Part shown: positions 52,045 to 61,088 of the stretch, piece by piece | How the letters are laid out: each line of letters begins with the position of its first letter | Position numbering within the stretch: position 1 is the first letter of the stretch | Assembly (NCBI GenBank): GCA_017792345.1 | Contig: CP051228.1 | Coordinates: 3,440,148 to 3,504,147 of the forward strand | Source: Mesoflavibacter sp. | GTDB taxonomy: Bacteria > Pseudomonadota > Alphaproteobacteria > UBA8366 > Aestuariispiraceae | Length of the DNA: 64,000 nt | Direction: 5' to 3' | The notes under the pieces: generated by a model | The model's input: the letters and a program-made list of their open reading frames with translations, nothing else | Told to the model about the DNA's origin: nothing | The model's database searches: none | Made by a program: the position numbers and the translations under genes

Positions 52045-54395
52045 TCCGCAGCTTGGCGTTCCCGGGCGGCCTGTATCGTCGCCCAGATCTTATGCTTGGT
52101 CGCGGGCATGTCGATATGATGGATGCCGAGATTTTTCAATGCATCGACGATGGCGTTTATTGACGCGGGCGGCGCGCCGATGGCACCGGCTTCGCCCGCG
52201 CCCTTGATGCCCAGCGGGTTCGTCGTACAGGGAATGTCGTCGACATAGCTGAAATCGATGGTCGGGATGTCGTCCGCGCGCGGCATGCAGTAATCCATGA
52301 AGGACCCGGACAGAAGCTGACCGGTTTCCTTGTCATAGACGGTTTCCTCCAGCAGTGACTGCCCCAGCCCCTGGCCGATGCCGCCATGGACCTGACCGGC
52401 CAGCATCAGCGGGTTCACCACGGTGCCGAAATCGTCGACCACGACATAGTTCACGATCTCCAGATCGCCGGTATCCGGATCGATCTCCAACTCGCAGACA
52501 TGGCAGCCATTGGGATAGGTCTGGACTTCGGCCTTGTGGCGGACCTTCACATCCAGCCCCGGTTCGGTATCCGGCGGCAGGCGCGACGGGTCGTGGGCCG
52601 CGCGGGCGACTTCCTCGAACCCGACCTGGCGGTCGGTGCCGACGATGGTGAACTGGCCGTCGGCGAAGTCGATATCGCCGGGCGCGGCCTCCAGGATGCC
52701 GGCGGCAATAACCTTGCCCTTGTCGACGACGCCGTCGGCGGCATTCCGCACGGCCACCCCGCCTTCGGGGATCGAACGCGATCCGCCGGTGCCGCCGCCG
52801 CGTTCCACCAGATCGGTGTCGCCCTGAACCACGGTGATCCGGTCCAGATCCAGACCCAGCCGATCGGATACGATCTGCTTATAGGCGGTCTGGTGACCCT
52901 GACCGTTATCCTGTGTGCCGATATACAGCGTGACCCGGCCCGCATCGTCGACGCGGATGTCGGCCTGTTCGCCGGGCCCGGCGCCGCAGCATTCGATGTA
53001 ATAGGCCATGCCCATGCCGCGCAGCTTGCCGCGCGCTTCCGCCTCGGCGCGGCGGGCTTCGAAACCGTCACGGTCGGCGCGTTCTAATGCGATCCTGGTC
53101 AGACGCGGGAAATCGCCGGAATCATAGGTCGGGCCGGTTGATGTTGGGAAGGGCATCTGATCCGGCCGGATATAGTTGCGCATCCGCAGTTCCACCGGGT
53201 CGATGCCTAGATCCAGCGCCGCCTTGTCCATCAGGCGTTCCAGCAGATAGGCCGCTTCCGGCCGCCCGGCGCCGCGATAGGCGTCGACCGGTGTGGTGTT
53301 GGTGAACAGGCCATGGACACGCAGAAACACCGCCGGAATGGCATAGACGCCGGAATACATCTTGGCGCTGGCCATGGTCGGGATGAAGGCCTGGAAACCG
53401 GAGATATAGGCCCCCATCGCGGCCTTCAGCGTGATCTTCAATCCGGTGATCCGATAGTCCGAATCCAGACCCAGCTCGATATCGCTGACATGGTCGCGGC
53501 CCTGCTTGTCGGTGGTGAACCCGTCATAGGACCGCTCCGCCACCCATTTCACCGGCCGGCCGAGCTTGCGCGCGGCATAGAGGGCACAGACCTGCTCCGG
53601 ATACAGGAAGATCTTCATGCCGAACCCGCCGCCGACATGCCCTGTCAGGATGCGCATGCGCGCATTGTCGACGCCGAACACGTCTTGCGCCAATTGACGC
53701 TGCACCGAATGGACGCCCTGGGTCGGGGTGTGCAGGACATATCGCCCGGTCTCGGCGTCGCCCTCATAGGCCGCCAGCGCGGCGCGGGGCTCCATGGAGT
53801 TCACGACGATGCGGTTGTTGATCAGCTTCAGGCGGACCGTGTGCGCGGCCTTGGCCATGCCGTCATCGGCCGTCGCTTCGTCGCCGTATTCCCAGGTGAA
53901 GCAGCGGTTGTTCGGCGCCTCGTCATAGACCAGCGATGCGCCGTCGGCATCGGCCAGATCGGTATCGGTGACGGCGGGCAGGTCGTCATAGTCGACCATG
54001 ACCAGCTCCGCCGCGTCGCGGGCCTGATCCAGCGTTTCGGCCACGACAAAGGCGACCGGATCGCCGACATGGCGCACCTTGCCCTCGGCCAGGGCATAGC
54101 GCGGCGGGTCGACCATTTTCGATCCGTCCGGCTGGGTGACGATGATGTTGCTGGCCATCGGCCCGACCCCGTCGGCGCGCATCTGTTCGCCCGTGATCAC
54201 GGCCAGCACGCCCGGTGCCGCCTCGGCATCTGCCGTGTCCATCGACAGGATATGCGCATGGGCATAGGGGGAGCGTACGGCGACCGCATAGGTTTGCTGC
54301 GGCCAGTCGACATCCGCGGTGTACTGACCGGCGCCGGTCAAAAGCTGCAAGTCTTCCGTGCGTCGTACGGCCTGTCCGATACCGAACTTCGTCAT
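52041..54395 (-). CDS. Orphan xanthine-dehydrogenase/CoxL-family molybdopterin-binding large subunit
   Basis: The ATG at 54395 with GAGGG six bases upstream is chosen over a longer frame. The 784-residue protein has the large-subunit architecture of molybdenum hydroxylases: an aldehyde-oxidase a/b hammerhead (about 15-125), then two molybdopterin-binding domains including [25 protein letters not shown] and TGGSRS. AYRGAGR is the form II active-site motif, not the AYxCSFR of true CO dehydrogenase, so the substrate is probably an aldehyde or N-heterocycle. The iron–sulfur and FAD subunits that it needs are absent within 10 kb on either side. It is coupled to cysQ. Confidence 0.88.
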   Translation of the reverse strand: MTKFGIGQAVRRTEDLQLLTGAGQYTADVDWPQQTYAVAVRSPYAHAHILSMDTADAEAAPGVLAVITGEQMRADGVGPMASNIIVTQPDGSKMVDPPRYALAEGKVRHVGDPVAFVVAETLDQARDAAELVMVDYDDLPAVTDTDLADADGASLVYDEAPNNRCFTWEYGDEATADDGMAKAAHTVRLKLINNRIVVNSMEPRAALAAYEGDAETGRYVLHTPTQGVHSVQRQLAQDVFGVDNARMRILTGHVGGGFGMKIFLYPEQVCALYAARKLGRPVKWVAERSYDGFTTDKQGRDHVSDIELGLDSDYRITGLKITLKAAMGAYISGFQAFIPTMASAKMYSGVYAIPAVFLRVHGLFTNTTPVDAYRGAGRPEAAYLLERLMDKAALDLGIDPVELRMRNYIRPDQMPFPTSTGPTYDSGDFPRLTRIALERADRDGFEARRAEAEARGKLRGMGMAYYIECCGAGPGEQADIRVDDAGRVTLYIGTQDNGQGHQTAYKQIVSDRLGLDLDRITVVQGDTDLVERGGGTGGSRSIPEGGVAVRNAADGVVDKGKVIAAGILEAAPGDIDFADGQFTIVGTDRQVGFEEVARAAHDPSRLPPDTEPGLDVKVRHKAEVQTYPNGCHVCELEIDPDTGDLEIVNYVVVDDFGTVVNPLMLAGQVHGGIGQGLGQSLLEETVYDKETGQLLSGSFMDYCMPRADDIPTIDFSYVDDIPCTTNPLGIKGAGEAGAIGAPPASINAIVDALKNLGIHHIDMPATKHKIWATIQAARERQAAE

Positions 54396-54488
54396 AAATC
54401 GCCCTCTTGTGCGGGATGGGAATGGTGCATCGCAACAGATCATAGAGGCGCTGGGACAGCGGTCAATTCATGCCCCGGCGCAGGTGCT

Positions 54489-55058
54489 TTAACCGACCTT
54501 CACGACCCGATACCGCTGGGCGGTGAAGTCGGGCGACCAATGGTCCGGCGGTAGGCCCGCCTTGCGCTTCAGATGGGACAGGAAGGTTACCGGATCGGGC
54601 AGTTGATCCCAGACCTGGGGCAGGAAGGTAGCGCGGCGGCCCTTGTCGGCGATGATCAGGCCGTCGACCCTCGGCACCAACTGGCGCAACAGATCCGCCT
54701 CGTCCTGGATCAGCATCTGCTCCGGCTCGCTCAGAAGCGAGATCGACCAACTGATCTGACCCATCTCGTCGCTGGTCAGCGGCGGGAAGCGCGGGTCCTT
54801 GAACCCGGCCTTGAAGGCGTTCTCCACCAGATCGGCGACCAGCGGACGGTGTGCTTGCAGCGACCCGATACAGCCGCGCAGCTTGCCGCGTTTCTCGATG
54901 GTGATGAAGGTCGCGCCCGGTTCCCGCAATTCCTCGGGGAAGCTGTCGACATTCACCGCGGGCGGCTTGCCCTGGGTGACGCCATGGGCCAGCGACCGTT
55001 TCACGAAATCCAGCAGCAGCGGCCCGTGTTTCTCCGCAATATCGGCTGTGTCCATCAT
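54489..55058 (-). CDS. amrA: AmmeMemoRadiSam system protein A (AMMECR1 domain)
   Basis: The ATG at 55058 overlaps the stop of the Memo-like gene. The 189-residue protein is an AMMECR1-domain protein: FITIEKRGKLRGCIGSL holds the near-invariant LRGCIG motif, followed by DPRFPPLTSDEM. The family fold suggests nucleotide or RNA handling, but the reaction is unknown. It is the A component of the three-gene AmmeMemoRadiSam set. Confidence 0.93.
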   Translation of the reverse strand: MMDTADIAEKHGPLLLDFVKRSLAHGVTQGKPPAVNVDSFPEELREPGATFITIEKRGKLRGCIGSLQAHRPLVADLVENAFKAGFKDPRFPPLTSDEMGQISWSISLLSEPEQMLIQDEADLLRQLVPRVDGLIIADKGRRATFLPQVWDQLPDPVTFLSHLKRKAGLPPDHWSPDFTAQRYRVVKVG

Positions 55059-55858
55059 CGCAGGATCCAGCTGCCATAGCCGACGACCCTGGATTTGTCG
55101 CCCGCCGTGTCGCCGGAATTGCACAGGCCGACCCGTTCGATCGACATGGCGCGTTCCTTTGCCAGATGCAGCAGGCCGGACATCGGGATGCGGCCGCAGG
55201 CCTGGTCGCGGCCGATGGCGGCGTGATCCAAACGTTCCACCGCTTCCGCCGTCTTCGCGTCCAGCGCGTTGCAGGCATCGTAATCCAGGAAGTGGCTCAG
55301 ATCGGTGGAGATCACGATCCGCGTCTCGTCCCCGCCCCAGAGCCGCGCCAGGACTTCGGCGACGTCTTCCGCCGACGCCTGGCCGACCGCGAAGGGGACC
55401 AGCTTCATATGCGGGAAACAGACCTGCAGGAAGGGCACATGGACTTCCAGACTGTGTTCCTGCTGATGGGCGCCGTCATGGGGGATGACCTGCGGCAGGT
55501 CGGACAGCGCGTCCAGCGCCTCCCGGTCGATCTGTACCGCGCCGATCGGCGTCTTCCAGTAATCCGCCGTCGTGGTCGCCAGCCCGCGCACCGCGACCCG
55601 GTGGCACGGCCCCATCAGGACAATGCGCGAAATCCGGCTGCGATCCGGCATCAGGCGGGCATAGGCCTGCGCCGCGCAGGCACCGGAATATTTATAGCCG
55701 GCATGGGGCGCGATGATCGCCTTCGGCGCCGGCGTCTCCTTGCCGATCCCCGCCGCGTTGACGGCGGCATTCACAAAATCCGCCACCGCCCCGGTCAGCC
55801 CGCGCGGATCGCTGGGATAGAACATGCCCGCCACGGCGGGCGGTCGGATCAGGGCCAT
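55055..55858 (-). CDS. amrB: AmmeMemoRadiSam system protein B (Memo-like)
   Basis: The 267-residue protein begins with IRPPAVAGMFYP and contains IIAPHAGYKYSG, HSLEVHVPFLQ and STDLSHFLDY, all typical of the Memo family, which resembles extradiol dioxygenases and keeps the histidines of that metal site. Biochemical role in bacteria is unsettled. It heads the minus-strand A/B pair and is divergent from the VOC gene (94 bases) and the radical SAM component. Confidence 0.93.
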   Translation of the reverse strand: MALIRPPAVAGMFYPSDPRGLTGAVADFVNAAVNAAGIGKETPAPKAIIAPHAGYKYSGACAAQAYARLMPDRSRISRIVLMGPCHRVAVRGLATTTADYWKTPIGAVQIDREALDALSDLPQVIPHDGAHQQEHSLEVHVPFLQVCFPHMKLVPFAVGQASAEDVAEVLARLWGGDETRIVISTDLSHFLDYDACNALDAKTAEAVERLDHAAIGRDQACGRIPMSGLLHLAKERAMSIERVGLCNSGDTAGDKSRVVGYGSWILR

Positions 55859-55952
55859 AGCCGATATCCTTGTGATAAGTCGTTGTGTGATTTTATCTCG
55901 TTTGGCGGATCAGGTGAACCGCGCTGTCCGGTTTCTGGAGCTTAGACCTATC

Positions 55953-56387
55953 ATGGCCAATGCGAAACTCGTGCCCGAACTGCTGTGCACCGACCTGAAG
56001 GCCAGCCTGGACTTCTATCTGAGCCTCGCCGGATTCCGTGTTCTCTATGACCGGCCGGAGGAAGGTTTCGCCTATCTGGACCTGGAGGGCGCAGAACTGA
56101 TGCTTGAGCAGGCCGCCGAAGGAGATGACGATCCGCGCGTCTGGTGGACCGCGCCGCCACAGAGACCCTATGGCCGGGGTGTCAATTTTCAGATCGAGGT
56201 GCGCGATGTTGATCGGATACAAAGGATTTTGATGGCGGCAGACTGGCCGCTTTGCCGGCCGATGGAGGAGAAATGGTATCGCGCCGGGAATGTGGAGGTC
56301 GGGAACCGGCAGTTTCTCGTTCAGGACCCGGACGGCTATCTACTGCGGTTTTTCAGCGATCTAGGCGAAAGGTCGGTGAAGTCTTAG
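55953..56387 (+). CDS. VOC (glyoxalase/bleomycin-resistance) family protein
   Basis: Start at the ATG at 55953. The 144-residue protein has the two beta-alpha-beta-beta-beta modules of the vicinal oxygen chelate fold, with PELLCTDLKASLDFYL at the start and FLVQDPDGYLLRFFSDLG at the end. It resembles bleomycin-resistance-like binding proteins; no clear set of metal ligands lets me name an activity. It separates the two halves of the AmmeMemoRadiSam set and is probably co-transcribed with the radical SAM gene 42 bases downstream. Confidence 0.88.
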   Translation: MANAKLVPELLCTDLKASLDFYLSLAGFRVLYDRPEEGFAYLDLEGAELMLEQAAEGDDDPRVWWTAPPQRPYGRGVNFQIEVRDVDRIQRILMAADWPLCRPMEEKWYRAGNVEVGNRQFLVQDPDGYLLRFFSDLGERSVKS

Positions 56388-56429
56388 CCAGAAAATCGTC
56401 GCTGAGTTAGAATGGCGTTGGAGGTCACG

Positions 56430-57572
56430 ATGACCGAAGGCGTCACACTGGAACAGGATGTGATCGAAGGCGTCCCGGCGCGGCATTGGGCGGTGCTGGA
56501 GGACGGCCGTATTCGCTGTGACGTCTGTCCGCGCGAATGCAAGCTGCATGACGGGCAGCGGGGGCTGTGTTTCGTGCGGGCGCGGCGGGGGGATGAATTG
56601 GTCCTGACGACCTATGGCCGGGCGTCGGGATATTGCATCGATCCCATCGAAAAGAAGCCGCTGAACCATTTCCTGCCGGGGACGCCGGTTCTCAGTTTCG
56701 GCACGGCCGGCTGCAATCTTACCTGCAAGTTCTGTCAGAACTGGGACATTTCCAAGAGCCGCAAGATGGACCGGCTGATGGACCAGTCGCCGCCCGGCGC
56801 GATTGCGGAGGCCGCGCGGCGCACCGGCTGCCGGTCGGTTGCCTATACCTACAACGATCCGGTGATCTTCCTGGAATACGCGACGGATGTGGCGGCGGCC
56901 TGCCATGCGGCGGGCATCGCCAATGTCGCGGTGACGGCGGGCTATGTGAAGGAAGGCGCGCGGGAAGATTTCTTCCGCCGCATGGACGCGGTCAATCTGG
57001 ACCTGAAAGCCTTTACCGAAGATTTCTACCGCAAGCTCTGCACCGCCTCATTGGAATCTGTGAAGGAAACTGCCGTCTATCTGGTCAAGGAACGCGGCGC
57101 CTGGGTCGAACTGACGACCTTGCTGATCCCCGGCGAGAACGATGGGCCGGCGGAGCTGGAGGCGCTGACGCAATGGGTGCAGGAGGCGCTGGGCCCGGAT
57201 GTGCCGCTGCATTTCACGGCCTTTCACCCCGATTATAAGATGATGGACAAGCCGAGGACGCCGCCGGAAACCCTGCTGCGTGCCCATCGTATCGGGCGGC
57301 AGGCGGGGCTGAACCATGTCTACACCGGCAACATCCATCACGAACCGACCGGGTCGACCTATTGCCCCGGCTGCGGGACGAAGGTGATTGGCCGCGACTG
57401 GCATATGCTGACGGCGTGGAAGCTGGGGCAGGGCGGTCACTGCACCGAATGCGGTACGCCCATCGCGGGCCGGTTCGAACCGAAGCCCGGCACATGGGGG
57501 CGTCAGCGCAAGACGGTGCGCCTTGCCGAATTCGCCCGGCAATGGCAGGCGGCCCAGTCTCAGCAACAGTAA
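56430..57572 (+). CDS. amrS: AmmeMemoRadiSam system radical SAM enzyme
   Basis: The ATG at 56430 follows GGAGG by five bases and is preferred over one at 56412. The 380-residue enzyme has the CxxxCxxC cluster motif at C95-C99-C102 (CNLTCKFC), an N-terminal Cys motif CDVCPRECKL, and a C-terminal zinc-ribbon-like pair CPGCG and CTECG. This layout is that of the AmmeMemoRadiSam radical SAM protein, related to pyruvate-formate-lyase activators. The substrate is not known to me. Confidence 0.93.
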   Translation: MTEGVTLEQDVIEGVPARHWAVLEDGRIRCDVCPRECKLHDGQRGLCFVRARRGDELVLTTYGRASGYCIDPIEKKPLNHFLPGTPVLSFGTAGCNLTCKFCQNWDISKSRKMDRLMDQSPPGAIAEAARRTGCRSVAYTYNDPVIFLEYATDVAAACHAAGIANVAVTAGYVKEGAREDFFRRMDAVNLDLKAFTEDFYRKLCTASLESVKETAVYLVKERGAWVELTTLLIPGENDGPAELEALTQWVQEALGPDVPLHFTAFHPDYKMMDKPRTPPETLLRAHRIGRQAGLNHVYTGNIHHEPTGSTYCPGCGTKVIGRDWHMLTAWKLGQGGHCTECGTPIAGRFEPKPGTWGRQRKTVRLAEFARQWQAAQSQQQ

Positions 57573-57577
57573 GAGCT

Positions 57578-57827
57578 GTATGCATTCGGATGGAGTCACC
57601 TGAGACGCCGTCTTCGGTCTCCTGGATAGGAGCGGCGCGCGTGGCGATGCGGGGCATCGGAAGCGTGCCGCGACGCGGTCCAGGGAGCCGAAGACGGCGC
57701 CGAAGGTCGGTATGACGGGCCGTCGGATTCGTCGCGACGGCTGGACGATGCCCCGCATCGCCAGCGCCGACGCTCCTAACCGACAACCCCCCATACCGAT
57801 CTCAGGGGATTCCATCTGAACGCATAC
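57578..57827. repeat. Large interleaved inverted repeat
   Basis: Three inverted pairs share this 250-bp gap. 57578-57597 matches the reverse of 57808-57827 (GTATGC…GGATGGA type). 57606-57625 matches the reverse of 57680-57699 with 18 of 20 bases. 57629-57659 matches the reverse of 57746-57776, with the inner 18 bases identical. The second and third pairs interleave, so not all stems can form at once. Confidence 0.78.
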
Positions 57828-57843
57828 CGCTCTGGGGGGCGGG

Positions 57844-58830
57844 TCAGGCGCTCTCGATCCCGCGGATCGCGTGGTAGCGGTAATAGCGCAGCTTGCCGGA
57901 TTCCAGGGCCCGGATCAGCATCAGCCAGTATTCGGCCTCGCGCATCATGTCGTTAATGAAGTCGCGGGTCAGGTCCTGTTTGGACAATCCGGCGACGAAG
58001 CGCGACCAGGCCTGCAGCAGCATCGCCCGGTATTCGTCCGTCTCGTCCTCGGTGATGCGCATATCCATGCCCAGATTGACCATGTATTTGCGGTATTCCT
58101 CGGCGGTCCAAAGATCGAACTCGCCCGGTTCGCGGCTCATCCACGCGCGGATGGTCGGGTGGTCGGCATCCGACGGGTTCACCACCACATAGTCCGTCAG
58201 AATGAAATGGCCGCGCGGACGCAGGCTGTTGAAGGCCGTCTTCAGGAACAGGTCCTTGCGGCGGAAGCGATAGGCGCGCTCGCGGCACAGAACGCCGCTG
58301 AACCGGCGCGCGGGCAGGTCGAGTTCGTCCGGATTGTAGACTGACACCGGCGCCCTGCGCTCCATGCCGTGCTTGACCGACAATTCCTGGGCAAGCGCCG
58401 CCAGTTCGGGATCGAGCTCATAGCCGTCGATATAAGTGCTGAGGCTTTTCGCGGTCTTGCGGGTGCCGCCGCCCAAACCGGCCGAGAGATCAATGCTGCT
58501 CATCTCGTGGTTCAGGTTCATCGGCTTCATCAGCCAGGACGTATAGTCGGCGCCGCCCGGATGAACGACCTCGTCTTTTTCATCCAATTCCCAGAGACGG
58601 CGGCAGAACCTGACGCGGCCTTTCGGCCAGACCAGACCGGATTCGTCGTCCCCGGCCTCATCATCCACTTGAATGGCGAGCGGGTTCTCCGGCGCGGCGC
58701 CGTATTTCCGGATCAGAAGCGCATTCGAATCTTCGCCTTCCCACCAGGCCTGAAACCGAATGTGGAACGGAATGTAATCATCTCCATTACGCTTGTTATT
58801 CAAGATCGCATTCACCGCCAGGATTCCCAA
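57844..58830 (-). CDS. Class I SAM-dependent methyltransferase-like protein
   Basis: Start uncertain: a TTG at 58830 lies six bases after GGGGAGG and is used here; a TTG at 58845 or a GTG at 58836 are alternatives. The 328-residue product has a 120-residue N-terminal domain of unknown type, then a Rossmann methyltransferase core with motif I IDLSAGLGGGTRKTA and DGYELDPEL, and a SLRPRGHFILTDY post-motif. A helical C-terminal region follows. Such layouts occur in small-molecule methyltransferases (UbiE-like). Substrate unknown. A CtrA-like site lies just upstream. Confidence 0.8.
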   Translation of the reverse strand: MGILAVNAILNNKRNGDDYIPFHIRFQAWWEGEDSNALLIRKYGAAPENPLAIQVDDEAGDDESGLVWPKGRVRFCRRLWELDEKDEVVHPGGADYTSWLMKPMNLNHEMSSIDLSAGLGGGTRKTAKSLSTYIDGYELDPELAALAQELSVKHGMERRAPVSVYNPDELDLPARRFSGVLCRERAYRFRRKDLFLKTAFNSLRPRGHFILTDYVVVNPSDADHPTIRAWMSREPGEFDLWTAEEYRKYMVNLGMDMRITEDETDEYRAMLLQAWSRFVAGLSKQDLTRDFINDMMREAEYWLMLIRALESGKLRYYRYHAIRGIESA

Positions 58831-58869
58831 CGTCACCCTCCCCAAGGTGCAACCATGTATTAATCATGG

Positions 58870-58884
58870 TTAATTTCACGTTAA
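58870..58884. promoter_or_regulatory. CtrA-like full site TTAA-N7-TTAA
   Basis: TTAA at 58870-58873 and TTAA at 58881-58884 are separated by exactly seven bases, followed by C, matching the full CtrA consensus. It sits 40 bp upstream of the methyltransferase start and 170 bp upstream of the small membrane peptide gene. A further palindrome TGACAGCCGTCA lies near 58948-58959. Confidence 0.5.
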
Positions 58885-59053
58885 CGCGAACGGGAAGTAA
58901 ACGTCTAGATATCCTTTGACTTGAATAAGAAAATTTCCTGTTAACCGTGACAGCCGTCACAGATTTTCGCCGCATTAAGGCCCATATCTGCTGTCAGAAG
59001 GGAAGACAGGGATCGCAGGAGCGGACCTAAAAGAACCCGAAGAGGATTGAGAA

Positions 59054-59188
59054 ATGGCCGATCTGTCTTTTGCGCCGCACCGCAACCGCCGTGTCTATCA
59101 GCCGCGCCGTCCGGCCGTACAGTTCGCCGTCAGCATTGCCGTCTGCTTCCTGTTGATCGGCACGGTCGCCGTGGTGACGGTAATCTGA
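59054..59188 (+). CDS. Predicted 44-residue single-pass membrane peptide
   Basis: The ATG at 59054 follows AGAGGATTGAGA. The 44-residue product has a basic N-terminus (RNRRVYQPRRP) and one hydrophobic helix (about residues 24-44) running to the C-terminus, so it should be an inner-membrane peptide with cytosolic basic head. It lies directly against the convergent B3/4 gene (three bases). The 208-base upstream gap carries a CtrA-like site and AT-rich promoter-like DNA. Family unknown. Confidence 0.6.
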   Translation: MADLSFAPHRNRRVYQPRRPAVQFAVSIAVCFLLIGTVAVVTVI

Positions 59189-59191
59189 TCC

Positions 59192-59893
59192 CTATTCGAA
59201 GGTCAGGTCGGGATGGGCCGCGTCGGCGATCTGCCAACTGGCCCGAACCCCGCAAAAGTCCCGCCAAAGCCGTGACAAATCCTCCGCCGCGGCCTCGACA
59301 TCCGCATGGCCCAGGCTCTGCAGGGTAACGACGGCACGGCGCGTGCGCGGCGAGATGCAGGACCGTCCGTCCTGGTACCAGTTCCAACGCCGGCATAGGA
59401 CTTTCGCGGCATCCACATAGACCACCTCGCCTGGCTTTGGCGGGTCTTCGCCTTGGTCTTCCTTGCCGAGCGGCAGAAAGCTCTCCGTGCCCGCGGCGAA
59501 ACGGAAGGCGAGATCGCCGTCGACGCGATCCAAATCGTCCGCGCCGATCGGGGCCAGGTGCCGTATGGAGATCAGATTATAGGCATCGACCGGGCGGTTG
59601 ATACGCGGCAGACCGCGCCCCTTGACCGCCGAGCGCAGCAACCGTTCGACGGAGGAGCGGTATTTGGTCTGCTTGATCCCAAAATCGCGATAGGCGCGCC
59701 GCCAATCCGCAATGGCCGGCACACCGCCGAGGTCTTCCGGGTCGAAGCGTTCCGCCGCCTCCACCTCGCCCTGCGCGATCAGGGCGTCCAGCGCGTCGCC
59801 CCGGTCCGGTGCAACGGTCAGATCCTCGGCCAGCAGTACCGCGACCCGATAGGTCGGAAAGGTTTCCAGGATCGGCGAAATTGTGAATTTCAT
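59192..59893 (-). CDS. B3/4 domain protein (PheRS beta editing-domain-like)
   Basis: The 233-residue protein resembles stand-alone B3/4 domains, the editing module of phenylalanyl-tRNA synthetase beta: DFGIKQTKYRSSVERLL and PVDAYNLISI followed by DLDRVDGDLAFRFA are family hallmarks. It could be a trans-editing or amino acid-binding factor. It lies 10 bases after dtd, another quality-control gene of tRNA charging, in the same minus-strand operon. Confidence 0.88.
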   Translation of the reverse strand: MKFTISPILETFPTYRVAVLLAEDLTVAPDRGDALDALIAQGEVEAAERFDPEDLGGVPAIADWRRAYRDFGIKQTKYRSSVERLLRSAVKGRGLPRINRPVDAYNLISIRHLAPIGADDLDRVDGDLAFRFAAGTESFLPLGKEDQGEDPPKPGEVVYVDAAKVLCRRWNWYQDGRSCISPRTRRAVVTLQSLGHADVEAAAEDLSRLWRDFCGVRASWQIADAAHPDLTFE

Positions 59894-59903
59894 GGGCTCG
59901 CCC

Positions 59904-60353
59904 TCATACCGGATTTCGGCCGTCCAGCCAGAGGGTCACCGGGCCGTCATTGATCAATTCGACCTGCATATCGGCGCCGAACCGGCCCGTAGCGACGGTC
60001 ACGCCCGCGCCGCGCAGGGTTTCGACAAAGCGGTTGAACAGGGCCAAGCCTTCGTCCGGCGGGGCGGCGTCGGAAAAGCCGGGCCTGTTGCCCTTGCGCC
60101 AGCGGGCGGCGAGGGTGAACTGGCTGACCGCCAGGATCTCGCCGTCGATTTCGCCCAGTGCGAGGTTCATCTTGCCTTCCGTGTCCGAGAATATTCTGAG
60201 GGCGATGGCCTTTCGCGCCAGGAAATCCACATCCTCGACACTGTCTCCGGGCTCGGCGCAGACGAAGATCACAAGCCCCCGGCCGATTGCGCCGATTGTC
60301 TCACCCTCGACCGTTACCGAGGCCTGGCGCGCGCGTTGAATGAGCAGTTTCAA
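59904..60353 (-). CDS. dtd: D-aminoacyl-tRNA deacylase
   Basis: Start set at the TTG at 60353 (KLLIQRARQASVTV), giving a 149-residue protein of normal family length with GGGG upstream. It has the two Dtd signatures: AVSQFTLAARWRKGNRP (SQFTL) and the C-terminal ELINDGPVT (NxGPVT). It hydrolyses D-aminoacyl-tRNAs and glycyl-tRNA-Ala in the cytosol. It lies between chaC and the B3/4 gene with 10-base gaps on both sides. Confidence 0.95.
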   Translation of the reverse strand: MKLLIQRARQASVTVEGETIGAIGRGLVIFVCAEPGDSVEDVDFLARKAIALRIFSDTEGKMNLALGEIDGEILAVSQFTLAARWRKGNRPGFSDAAPPDEGLALFNRFVETLRGAGVTVATGRFGADMQVELINDGPVTLWLDGRNPV

Positions 60354-60363
60354 ACCGGTCCCC

Positions 60364-60945
60364 CTAAATGCCCGCGCCGGCATCCAATTCGCCGGTCAGT
60401 TCCAGGACGCGTCGTAGCAAGGCGTGCAAATGCGGTTCGCGATAGCCGTGCTGTTCCAGCGATTTGACGGTGTTGATCAGGTAATCGCGGTTCAGCCCTG
60501 CCTCGCCTCGCGCCCGCAGAATGATCCGCGCCGCCTCGTCCGGCGGCACGCGCCCGGCATAATGCGGATGCGACGGATCCGCGACGAAACAATGCGCCGC
60601 GACCCGGCGCCCGTCTGACAAATTCACCGGCAAGTGGGCCGGCCGATAGGCATAGCCGCGCAATTCCCGTTCTTCCAGATAGGCTGCCGTTTCGGGCCAA
60701 TCCCTGGGCGCGACGCGAAAAACCATGCCTTCGCAGGCGGCGTCCTCACCCCGTGCCAGGCCCAGTACAAGACCCCGGCAGTCCGGCGTCCCGCGGTGAT
60801 GTTCCGACCAAATGCAGAAACTGCGGGCATAACCGTGAAGGGTTGCCGGTATGGCTTCCAGATGCGCAAAGCCGGGACGCCACATCAGCGACCCATACCC
60901 GAACACCCACAATTCGCCGTCCGCGCCGGCGGCGTCTGACCACAT
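60364..60945 (-). CDS. chaC: Gamma-glutamylcyclotransferase (ChaC family)
   Basis: The 193-residue protein has FGYGSLMWRPGF, the substrate-binding YGSL motif of ChaC-type gamma-glutamylcyclotransferases, and the family's RGYARSFC-like HGYARSFCIWSEHHRG. The catalytic Glu lies in CEGMVFRV. It degrades glutathione to 5-oxoproline and cysteinylglycine. It heads the ChaC–Dtd–B3/4 operon. Confidence 0.93.
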   Translation of the reverse strand: MWSDAAGADGELWVFGYGSLMWRPGFAHLEAIPATLHGYARSFCIWSEHHRGTPDCRGLVLGLARGEDAACEGMVFRVAPRDWPETAAYLEERELRGYAYRPAHLPVNLSDGRRVAAHCFVADPSHPHYAGRVPPDEAARIILRARGEAGLNRDYLINTVKSLEQHGYREPHLHALLRRVLELTGELDAGAGI

Positions 60946-61088
60946 TTGACCATATACCCTTGCTCTGAACTCGTCTGATCAGAAAGACGCCGACACTATG
61001 CGTCAACCGCTTCCTTCTGCGAAATCTTGCGGTCCGCGCAAACTATCGTTAGAGATGCGGCGGGGCAGGGGTATCGGAGAAGGTAAAG

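Noticed and set aside
52041..54395. Aerobic carbon monoxide dehydrogenase
   Set aside because: The active-site motif is AYRGAGR (form II), not AYxCSFR, and CoxM/CoxS are absent.
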